5,250 nucleotides of DNA from Clostridia bacterium. Lineage in GTDB: Bacteria; Bacillota_A; Clostridia; Oscillospirales; Acutalibacteraceae. Positions 1-5,250 of this stretch are shown piece by piece (position 1 is the first letter of the stretch; every line of letters starts with the position of its first letter). The notes beneath the pieces are model-generated. The model had not been told where the DNA came from, made no database searches, and was given only the letters and a program-made list of their open reading frames with translations. The stretch spans positions 1 to 5,250 of the forward strand of contig RZYX01000114.1 in the NCBI GenBank assembly GCA_009930155.1, given 5' to 3'. Made by a program: the position numbers and the translations under genes.

Positions 1-1
1 T

Positions 2-631
2 TATACATCGGGGAAATATGAAGGTAAGTACGCCGGGACTATAGGTGATATTGGCGTATATTCCTTCAATGGGAACAAAATAATTACTACTGGTGGCGGT
101 GGCATGATTGTTTCTAATGATGAGGAACTTTTAAAAAAAGCAAAACATCTTACCACGCAAGCCAAAAGCGATGAACTTTATTATACACATGATGAAATAG
201 GTTATAATTATCGTATGACAAATATTCAGGCGGCTCTTGGCTTGGCACAGTTAGAACAGCTCGAAGCTTTTATTAAGATTAAAGAAGATAATCACAATTT
301 ATACAAAGAAGAAGTCGATCGCATCCCAGGGCTATCAATACAGGCTTTCAAAAGCAATATCAGAAGCAACTACTGGTTCTATGCTTTAACATGTGATAAT
401 GCTTATCCCCTGAATAGAGATGAAATAATAAAATATTTATCAGCTAAAAGCATTCAGGCAAGGCCAATATGGGGGCTTATAAACGAACAAAAGCCATATT
501 TGGATAACCAGGCATACAAAATTGAGAAAGCAAAATATTATTTAGAACACGTAGTTAATGTTCCTTGTAGTACAAATTTAACAAAAGAAGACGTTCTTCA
601 TGTGGTAAGTTGCCTAAAAAACCTACTATAA
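2..631 (+). CDS. legC: LegC-family PLP-dependent aminotransferase, 3' part (5' end outside window)
   Basis: This is the C-terminal 209 residues of a DegT/DnrJ/EryC1/StrS-type sugar aminotransferase. The reading frame is open from base 2, and family-conserved residues precede the first ATG (104), so that ATG is not the true start. Visible landmarks are GDIGVYSFNGNKIITTGGGG (about residues 15-34 of the fragment), where the lysine of NGNK (codon 77-79) should form the Schiff base with pyridoxal phosphate. KHLTTQAK (48-55), GYNYRMTNIQAALG (67-80) and a C-terminal NVPCSTNLTKEDV segment follow. The KHLTTQAK stretch and the gene context fit the LegC family. Known role: glutamate-dependent amination at C4 of a nucleotide-linked 4-keto-6-deoxy-GlcNAc in the cytoplasm. 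Members are about 380 residues long, so roughly 170 residues lie upstream. A related 4-aminotransferase of another di-N-acetylated sugar pathway (e.g. PseC or PglE type) is less likely given the motifs and neighbours. Confidence 0.9.
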   Translation, partial: YTSGKYEGKYAGTIGDIGVYSFNGNKIITTGGGGMIVSNDEELLKKAKHLTTQAKSDELYYTHDEIGYNYRMTNIQAALGLAQLEQLEAFIKIKEDNHNLYKEEVDRIPGLSIQAFKSNIRSNYWFYALTCDNAYPLNRDEIIKYLSAKSIQARPIWGLINEQKPYLDNQAYKIEKAKYYLEHVVNVPCSTNLTKEDVLHVVSCLKNLL

Positions 632-651
632 ACTGGTTGTTTTGGCGAATG

Positions 652-656
652 AGAGG
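652..656 (+). promoter_or_regulatory. Ribosome binding site of the ptmE-like gene (AGAGG)
   Basis: AGAGG sits in the only real gap (30 bases) of the operon. It lies 5 bases before the ATG at 662 and 8 bases before a second ATG at 665. The two start codons are adjacent and in frame. The 8-base spacing favours the second ATG slightly, which would shorten the protein by one methionine. No promoter-like pair of boxes is evident in this gap. Confidence 0.55.
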
Positions 657-661
657 TATAA

Positions 662-1711
662 ATGATGGATATTTTGGATTTTTTGGTTGACGAAGACAAT
701 ACTATGATCGAAGCAATGAGTTTACTAGACAAGGCAGCTAAGAAAGTATTGTTTGTCAGTGATCACGGAAAACTAATTGCAGCCATAACAGACGGAGATG
801 TTAGAAGATGGATTCTGAAAAAAGGAAATCTTGATGCGCAAGTCAAAGACATAGCGAATTATAATCCCAAATTTCTATATCAAAAAGACAAAGCAATGGC
901 AGTCGAATATATGAAAAAAAACCGCATCGAAGCGATACCTATCGTAGATGATAAAATGCAGATTTTATCGGCTGTTTTTTTAAATAATCAAGAAGTAAGC
1001 TGCAAAAATAAATTTAACGCCCCTATTGTAATCATGGCCGGTGGGAAAGGGAAAAGATTATATCCTTATACCAAAATACTACCAAAACCATTGATGCCTA
1101 TTGGAGAAATACCAATTGTTGAGCATATTATCAATAGATTCCACCGGGCAGGAAGCAACGACTTTTTTTTAATTGTTAATCACAAGAAAAATATGATTAA
1201 AGCCTATTTTAACGAAATTGCAAAAGATTACGAAGTGAGATATGTTGATGAAGATATTCCACTTGGAACAGGTGGCGGTTTAAGCCTTCTCAAGGGAAAA
1301 ATTGACAGTACTTTCATTCTTTCTAATTGTGATATTCTAATAGAAGAGGATTATGAAAAGATTTATAGTTTCCATAAAAATGAAAATAATTTAATTACGA
1401 TGGTTTGCTCTCTTAAGAACATTAAGATTCCTTATGGCGTAATTGAAATTGGGGATAATGGCGAGATTGAAAGTATGAAGGAAAAGCCAGAGTTATCTTT
1501 TTTTACGAATACTGGAATGTACATAGTTGAACCAGAAGTAATAGATAACATTGAAGAACGGATTCCTTTAGGCTTCCCAGATATAATAGAAAAGTATAAA
1601 AAAGTTGGCGCCAAGATTGGTGTATATCCTATTAGTGAATACGCATGGATGGATATGGGGCAACTTGATGAAATGGAAGAAATGAGAAAAAGGTTAGAAC
1701 ATAATGAATAA
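662..1711 (+). CDS. ptmE: CBS-domain sugar-1-phosphate nucleotidyltransferase, PtmE-like (probable GlcN-1-P guanylyltransferase)
   Basis: The 349-residue protein has two parts. Residues about 5-115 form a CBS pair (ITDGDVRRW at 42-50 in the first, IEAIPIVDD at 89-97 in the second). Residues about 121-349 form a nucleotidyltransferase domain. In the latter, AGGKGKRLYPYT (126-137) is the nucleotide-binding loop and K142 of PKP is the expected catalytic lysine. PLGTGGGL (200-207) lines the base/sugar pocket, D224 of SNCD is the expected metal ligand, and EKP (274-276), NTGMY (283-287) and WMDMG (329-333) complete the usual set. The same CBS plus transferase architecture is known for Campylobacter jejuni PtmE, which makes GDP-glucosamine for legionaminic acid. 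Guanylyl specificity here is inferred from architecture and context; a generic NDP-sugar pyrophosphorylase remains possible. No C-terminal beta-helix is present. It begins 30 bases after legC and overlaps the next gene by 8 bases. The CBS pair may sense a nucleotide. Confidence 0.85.
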   Translation: MMDILDFLVDEDNTMIEAMSLLDKAAKKVLFVSDHGKLIAAITDGDVRRWILKKGNLDAQVKDIANYNPKFLYQKDKAMAVEYMKKNRIEAIPIVDDKMQILSAVFLNNQEVSCKNKFNAPIVIMAGGKGKRLYPYTKILPKPLMPIGEIPIVEHIINRFHRAGSNDFFLIVNHKKNMIKAYFNEIAKDYEVRYVDEDIPLGTGGGLSLLKGKIDSTFILSNCDILIEEDYEKIYSFHKNENNLITMVCSLKNIKIPYGVIEIGDNGEIESMKEKPELSFFTNTGMYIVEPEVIDNIEERIPLGFPDIIEKYKKVGAKIGVYPISEYAWMDMGQLDEMEEMRKRLEHNE

Positions 1712-2348
1712 AAAAATACTTTTAGTTGGTGGCGGTGGCCATTGTAAATCAGTGCTTGATAGCATACTTCTAATTAATGATTACTCTGAAATTGGTATAG
1801 TTGATAAAGCAGAGAATATAGGAACAAAGGTTTGTAATATTCCTATTATTGGATGCGACAATGATTTGCCTAGATTATATGAAGATGGATATAAGCATGC
1901 TTTTTTAACTCTGGGCAGTATCGGCAATCCAATTCGTCGTATTGAACTTTTTACTATGCTTGAAAAAATTGGATTTATAATACCTAATATTTTGGATCCG
2001 TCGGCCGTTATAAGTAAATTTGTAAGTATGGAAAAGGGGATATATGTTGGCAAGAATGCTGTAATTAACAATGGGGCTTCTCTTGAGAGGTGCACCATAA
2101 TAAATACATCTGTTACCATAGAACACGATTGCATTATCAAAGGGTTTGCCCATATTGCCTCTAGCGCTGTTCTGTGTGGTGGAGTAAAAATTGGTGCAAA
2201 TACTCATATTGGTGCAAAAAGTGCAGTGAAACAGTATGTGAAAATTGGCGATAATTCTATTATAGGAATGGGTAGTAATGTGCTACAAAATATAGGAGAC
2301 TTCATGCTTGCATACGGAAATCCATGTAAGGGAGTTCGTAAACTATGA
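1704..2348 (+). CDS. neuD: NeuD/PglD/LegH-type sugar O/N-acetyltransferase
   Basis: This 214-residue protein has an N-terminal Rossmann-like substrate-binding region opening with ILLVGGGGHCKSV (5-17). A left-handed beta-helix of hexapeptide repeats follows (about 100-195: VGKNAVINNGASL, IKGFAHIASSAVL, IGANTHIGAKSAV, IGDNSIIGMGSNV). H141 in TIEHDC matches the catalytic histidine position of PglD-like enzymes, and the tail AYGNPCKGVRKL is typical of the family. Known family role: acetyl-CoA-dependent acetylation of a nucleotide amino sugar (PglD, LegH) or O-acetylation of sialic acid (NeuD). Because it sits directly downstream of a LegC aminotransferase set, the LegH role (acetylating the new 4-amine) is the better inference. 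Start: the ATG at 1704 overlaps the ptmE-like stop by 8 bases, with AAAAAGG (1687-1693) 10 bases upstream. It overlaps neuB through ATGA. Confidence 0.87.
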   Translation: MNKKILLVGGGGHCKSVLDSILLINDYSEIGIVDKAENIGTKVCNIPIIGCDNDLPRLYEDGYKHAFLTLGSIGNPIRRIELFTMLEKIGFIIPNILDPSAVISKFVSMEKGIYVGKNAVINNGASLERCTIINTSVTIEHDCIIKGFAHIASSAVLCGGVKIGANTHIGAKSAVKQYVKIGDNSIIGMGSNVLQNIGDFMLAYGNPCKGVRKL

Positions 2349-3340
2349 GCGTTTTTATAATTGCGGAAGCAGGAGTAAACCATAATGGTAGCCTTGCAAA
2401 TGCAAAAAAACTGGTTGACATGGCCAAGGAGGCCGGTGCGGACTGTATAAAGTTTCAAACATTTGTTGCAAAAAACATTGTGACAAAAACAGCTCTTAAA
2501 GCCGAATATCAAAAAAAACAGACTGATGCCGCCGAAAGCCAGCTAGATATGTTAAGCAGGCTCGAACTGCCATTTGAGGCATTTAGAGAATTAAAAAAAT
2601 ATTGCGATCAAAAACAGATAGAATTTATTTCTACTGCTTTTGATTTTGCTAGTATTGATTTTTTAAAAAGTCTTGGCATGAGAATATGGAAAATTCCTTC
2701 GGGGGACATTTCAAATCTACCCTATTTAATAAAAATAGCGCAATTAGGCAAGCCGGTTCTGCTATCAACAGGTATGAGCACGATTGATGAGATAACAAAT
2801 GCTGTTACCGTGCTTCGCGAAAACGGTTCTGGCGAAATTACTATTCTACATTGCACAACCGAGTATCCAACACCTTATAGCGATGTCAATTTAAAGGCAA
2901 TGCTTACAATCAAAAATAAGTTTGGCAGCAATGTAGGTTATTCGGATCACACCAAAGGTATTGAAGTTCCTGTAGCTGCTGTCGCTTTAGGCTCAATAGT
3001 AATTGAAAAACATTTTACCCTTGACCGCAGTATGGAAGGGCCGGACCACAAGGCGAGCTTGGAGCCACAAGAACTCAAGGCCATGGTAGTCGCTATAAGA
3101 AACATAGAGTTTGCGCTAGGTAACGGTATAAAGAGACCGGCAGAATCAGAGAAAAAAAATATGACTATAGCACGTAAAAGTATTGTAGCCAAAAAAAATA
3201 TTAAAGCAGGCGAAATTTTCACCGAAGAGAACTTAACAGTAAAACGGCCTGGAGACGGAATCAGTCCGATGAAGTGGTTCGGAGTTGTAGGACAAAAAGC
3301 CTCAAGAGATTTCGCAGAAGACGAGTTGATTGAAACATGA
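2345..3340 (+). CDS. neuB: N-acetylneuraminate / N,N'-diacetyllegionaminate synthase (NeuB/LegI)
   Basis: This 331-residue enzyme condenses phosphoenolpyruvate with an N-acetylated (deoxy)mannosamine to give a nine-carbon nonulosonic acid in the cytoplasm. The TIM-barrel NeuB domain (about 5-265) shows AEAGVNHNG (7-15), IKFQ (35-38), IPSGD (117-121), STGM (141-144), LHCTTEYP (168-175), GYSDHT (198-203), EKHFTLD (221-227) and GPDH (232-235). H223 and H235 occupy the positions of the metal-binding histidines in meningococcal NeuB. A C-terminal SAF (antifreeze-like) domain (about 275-331) contains ARKSIVAKKNIKAGE and KRPGDGISP; in NeuB dimers it caps the partner's active site. Length is normal for the family. 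The start overlaps the previous stop as ATGA, with a strong AAGGGAG (2328-2334) 10 bases before it. Context favours 2,4-diacetamido-2,4,6-trideoxymannose as substrate (LegI), but motifs alone cannot separate LegI from sialic acid NeuB. Confidence 0.95.
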   Translation: MSVFIIAEAGVNHNGSLANAKKLVDMAKEAGADCIKFQTFVAKNIVTKTALKAEYQKKQTDAAESQLDMLSRLELPFEAFRELKKYCDQKQIEFISTAFDFASIDFLKSLGMRIWKIPSGDISNLPYLIKIAQLGKPVLLSTGMSTIDEITNAVTVLRENGSGEITILHCTTEYPTPYSDVNLKAMLTIKNKFGSNVGYSDHTKGIEVPVAAVALGSIVIEKHFTLDRSMEGPDHKASLEPQELKAMVVAIRNIEFALGNGIKRPAESEKKNMTIARKSIVAKKNIKAGEIFTEENLTVKRPGDGISPMKWFGVVGQKASRDFAEDELIET

Positions 3341-4503
3341 AAAAAATATGCATATTAACAGGAACAAGAGCCGAATATGGTTTATTAAAGCCCATCATCA
3401 AAGCTTTGATGATGGTTAATGGTTTTGCTGTCCATTTAGTGGCTACAGGTGCACATTTATCACCCGAATTTGGTTTGACTTATAAAGAAATAGAAAACGA
3501 TGGGATAAAGATAGACAAAAAAATAGAAATTCTCTTAAGTGGCGATACCCCTGCAGCAATTTCAAAATCCATGGGTTTGGCAATCATTGGTTTTGCTGAT
3601 TATTTTGAACAGCTTCAGCCTGATTTGTTGGTTGTGCTTGGTGATCGGTATGAGACCTTGGCAGTATGCTGTGCGGCAATGAATCAAAGAATTCCCATAG
3701 CTCACCTTTATGGTGGCGAAACAACGGAGGGCGCGGTGGATGAGGCTATTCGTCATGCTATAACCAAATTAAGCTATTTCCACTTTACTAGCACGGAAGA
3801 ATATAGACGCCGTGTTATTCAGCTGGGCGAACATCCTGACAGAGTTTTTTGTGTAGGCGCAATAGGTATCGAGAATATTTTAAATGAGAAATTTTTAAAT
3901 AAAGAGGCATTGCAGGAAATATTAAATATATCATTGGATAAACCATATGCAATGGTTACTTTCCATCCGGTGACACTTGAGGATTGTGATTCAGAGAAAC
4001 AGATGAAAGAATTATTTATTGCTTGTCAGCAACATCGTGAAATGAATTTCATATTTACCAAATCGAATGCTGATGCGAGCGGACGCATAATCAATCAAAT
4101 GATAGATAAGTTTGTTGACGAAAACGATAATGCAATTGCTTTTGCCTCTCTTGGAATGAAAAAATACTTAAGCGCATTAAAATTTAGTTCTATGGTAATT
4201 GGTAATTCCTCAAGTGGTTTGATAGAGGCACCTAGTTTTTGTATTCCTACGATTAATATCGGCGATAGACAAAAAGGCAGGTTGCAGGCGGCTAGCGTAA
4301 TTAATTGCTTGCCTAAAAGCGAAGCTATAGAAAAAGCCATTGGACTTGCATTGAGCGATGATTTTAGGGATAAGGCTAGAATAACGGTCAACCCATACGG
4401 CAATGGAAAAACGTCTGAAAAAATTGTATCAAATATTAAATATTTGTTGTTAGATGGTAAAGTTAATTTAAAGAAAAAATTTTACGATTGTGGAGTGAAC
4501 TAA
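3337..4503 (+). CDS. neuC: Hydrolysing nucleotide-sugar 2-epimerase (NeuC/LegG)
   Basis: This 388-residue protein has the GT-B-like two-domain fold of the WecB/NeuC epimerase family. It removes the nucleotide and inverts C2, giving free ManNAc (NeuC) or 2,4-diacetamido-2,4,6-trideoxymannose (LegG). Landmarks are TGTRAEYGLLKP (8-19), LLVVLGDRYETL (97-108), HLYGGETTEGAVDEAIRH (123-140), TFHPVT (208-213), GNSSSG (289-294) and NIGDRQKGR (307-315). By comparison with WecB, D103, E128, E136 and H210 are likely active-site residues. GGETTEGAVDEAIRHAITK is characteristic of NeuC rather than WecB. Length is normal. The start is the ATG overlapping neuB's TGA (ATGA). No good Shine-Dalgarno is visible, only a weak AAGACGAG stretch ending 11 bases upstream, so translation may rely on coupling to neuB. 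A perfect palindrome lies within codons 19-27. LegG is preferred over NeuC only because of the legC and ptmE neighbours. Confidence 0.94.
   Translation: MKKICILTGTRAEYGLLKPIIKALMMVNGFAVHLVATGAHLSPEFGLTYKEIENDGIKIDKKIEILLSGDTPAAISKSMGLAIIGFADYFEQLQPDLLVVLGDRYETLAVCCAAMNQRIPIAHLYGGETTEGAVDEAIRHAITKLSYFHFTSTEEYRRRVIQLGEHPDRVFCVGAIGIENILNEKFLNKEALQEILNISLDKPYAMVTFHPVTLEDCDSEKQMKELFIACQQHREMNFIFTKSNADASGRIINQMIDKFVDENDNAIAFASLGMKKYLSALKFSSMVIGNSSSGLIEAPSFCIPTINIGDRQKGRLQAASVINCLPKSEAIEKAIGLALSDDFRDKARITVNPYGNGKTSEKIVSNIKYLLLDGKVNLKKKFYDCGVN
3392..3415. repeat. Perfect 24-bp palindrome inside neuC
   Basis: The left half is CCATCATCAAAG and the right half is its exact reverse complement, centred between 3403 and 3404 on an AAGCTT core. 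It starts 55 bases after the neuC start codon and covers codons for PIIKALMMV. In RNA it could form a 10-bp stem with an AGCU loop. As DNA it is a two-fold symmetric site. The encoded residues look normal for NeuC, so the symmetry is carried by codon choice. No function is known. Confidence 0.8.
4492..4495 (+). promoter_or_regulatory. Ribosome binding site deciding the TTG start of neuA (GGAG)
   Basis: GGAG (in TGGAGTG) lies at the very end of neuC, 8 bases before the TTG at 4504. This spacing supports TTG as the true start. No ATG or GTG in frame lies between the neuC stop and the conserved IIPARSGSKG motif, which must be near the N-terminus. Confidence 0.7.
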
Positions 4504-5196
4504 TTGAGAAACTTGGCAATTATTCCTGCGAGAAGTGGTTCCAAAGGATTGAAAGACAAGAACATCAAACTTCTCAATGGTAAAACGCTTATGGTATATA
4601 CGATTGAAGCAGCAATAAATTCTAAAATTTTTGATGAGGTATTCTTATCAACTGATTCGGAAGAATATGCCAAAATTGGGCGCGAATGGGGTGCTAGTAT
4701 TCCGTTTCTGAGAAGTGAAGAGTTATCGTCTGATACGGCATCTTCGTGGGATGTGGTTAAAGATACCTTGTTAAAATATCAGATAAAAGGGATGGAATTC
4801 GATACAGTAGCATTGCTTCAACCAACTTCACCTTTGAGAAATTGTGAAGATATTATTAATGGGTATGAGCAGATGAAAATAAGAAATGCTAATGCGATAG
4901 TATCAGTTTGCGAGACTGATCATTCACCCTTATGGTGCAATACACTGCCAGAGGACAATTCTCTTCGGAAATTTCTAAATCGAGATTTAATAGGAAAACC
5001 ACGACAGTGTTTGCCGACGTATTATCGATTGAACGGGGCATTGTACATAATAAAAACAAACTATCTACAGAACACTGATAACATATACGAAGAGAAATGT
5101 TATGCTGTTGTTATGTCAAAACAGAATTCCATTGATATTGATGATGAGATGGATTTTAAGATTGCAGAAGTATTAATGAAGCAGCGGAAAATATAA
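4504..5196 (+). CDS. neuA: CMP-N-acetylneuraminate / CMP-legionaminate synthetase (NeuA/LegF), TTG start
   Basis: This 230-residue cytidylyltransferase uses CTP to activate a nonulosonic acid to the CMP-sugar, releasing pyrophosphate. Landmarks are IIPARSGSKGLKDKNIK (6-22, the CTP-binding loop), LSTDSEEYA (48-56), R70 and SSDTASS (75-81), LLQPTSPLR (104-112), YRLNGALYI (174-182) and IDIDDEMDF (210-218, with D211 and D213 as likely metal ligands). The length matches single-domain NeuA/LegF enzymes and lacks the extra C-terminal domain found in E. coli NeuA. Translation starts at TTG directly after the neuC TAA, preceded by GGAG at 8 bases; starting at the first ATG (residue 30) would delete the CTP loop. 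Motifs do not separate sialic from legionaminic acid specificity. The operon context points to LegF. Confidence 0.93.
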   Translation: MRNLAIIPARSGSKGLKDKNIKLLNGKTLMVYTIEAAINSKIFDEVFLSTDSEEYAKIGREWGASIPFLRSEELSSDTASSWDVVKDTLLKYQIKGMEFDTVALLQPTSPLRNCEDIINGYEQMKIRNANAIVSVCETDHSPLWCNTLPEDNSLRKFLNRDLIGKPRQCLPTYYRLNGALYIIKTNYLQNTDNIYEEKCYAVVMSKQNSIDIDDEMDFKIAEVLMKQRKI

Positions 5197-5250
5197 TTGA
5201 AAATACATCAGTGCGCTTCTTTTTGGACACTTATATTGAATAACGACAAT
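5197..5250 (+). CDS. Possible 5' start of a further gene (unrecognised)
   Basis: Of the three + strand frames after the neuA stop, only this one stays open to the window edge (18 codons). Read from a TTG directly after the neuA TAA, it gives MKIHQCASFWTLILNNDN. The junction TAATTGA is identical to the neuC/neuA junction, and a weak GGA (5186-5188) sits 8 bases before the TTG. In a sugar-biosynthesis operon a glycosyltransferase or another modification enzyme would be expected. The fragment is too short for any family assignment and could be a chance open frame; a second TTG occurs at 5236. Confidence 0.35.
   Translation, partial: MKIHQCASFWTLILNNDN

Noticed and set aside
104..106. ATG at 104 as the start of the first gene
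   Set aside because: The frame is open back to base 2 and encodes the conserved PLP-lysine region (GDIGVYSFNGNK) before this ATG, so it is an internal methionine.
632..661. Internal promoter or hairpin in the legC-ptmE gap
   Set aside because: Thirty bases hold only the RBS; no paired -35/-10 boxes or inverted repeat are visible.
1163..1170. T8 run as a possible terminator
   Set aside because: It lies inside the nucleotidyltransferase domain, codes for FFL in frame, and has no GC-rich hairpin before it.
90..1740. Repeated GGTGGCGGTGGC in the aminotransferase (around 91-102) and at the start of neuD (around 1729-1740)
   Set aside because: Both copies encode glycine runs (GGGG) that are conserved functional loops in two unrelated families. 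Shared codons explain the match.
3389..3418. Palindrome as a mobile-element end or attachment site
   Set aside because: It is embedded in an intact, normal-length neuC reading frame, with no flanking direct repeat or disruption.
1432..4403. Open frames on the - strand opposite ptmE, neuD, neuB and neuC
   Set aside because: They are wholly antisense to well-supported genes, their translations show no recognisable family motifs, and they look like shadows of AT-rich coding sequence.

Overview
The window is a tightly packed, single-strand (+) run of nonulosonic acid (sialic-acid-like sugar) biosynthesis genes. It most likely makes CMP-legionaminic acid or a close relative. The DNA is AT-rich. 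Several genes overlap by 4-8 bases, Shine-Dalgarno sites are of the GGAG/AAGGGAG type, and at least one gene starts with TTG. This suggests a low-GC Gram-positive-type bacterium (Clostridia or Negativicutes are plausible). That taxonomic guess is an inference, because nothing in the window fixes the genus. No insertion sequence, CRISPR array, tRNA or rRNA was seen.

Layout: (1) 2-631, the C-terminal part of a LegC-family PLP aminotransferase whose start lies before the window; (2) 662-1711, a PtmE-like sugar-1-phosphate nucleotidyltransferase with an N-terminal CBS pair; (3) 1704-2348, a NeuD/PglD/LegH-type left-handed beta-helix acetyltransferase; (4) 2345-3340, NeuB/LegI synthase with a C-terminal SAF domain; (5) 3337-4503, NeuC/LegG hydrolysing 2-epimerase; (6) 4504-5196, NeuA/LegF CMP-sugar synthetase, starting on TTG directly after the neuC stop; (7) 5197-5250, a possible start of another gene, again on TTG directly after a stop. 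The only intergenic space between the complete genes is 30 bases (632-661). No internal promoter or terminator is visible, so the genes are probably co-transcribed from a promoter upstream of the window.

How the genes work together (known pathway, as worked out in Campylobacter jejuni): PtmE makes GDP-GlcN from GlcN-1-P. After N-acetylation and LegB 4,6-dehydration, LegC aminates C4 and LegH acetylates that amine. LegG then removes the nucleotide and epimerises C2, LegI condenses the product with phosphoenolpyruvate, and LegF activates the resulting nonulosonate with CTP. The window holds six of these steps. The dehydratase (LegB) and the glycosyltransferase that uses the CMP-sugar are not seen. 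They would be expected just upstream and downstream. The end product is likely to decorate flagellin, capsule or another surface polymer.

The least expected structural signal is a perfect 24-bp palindrome inside the 5' part of the neuC coding sequence (3392-3415).
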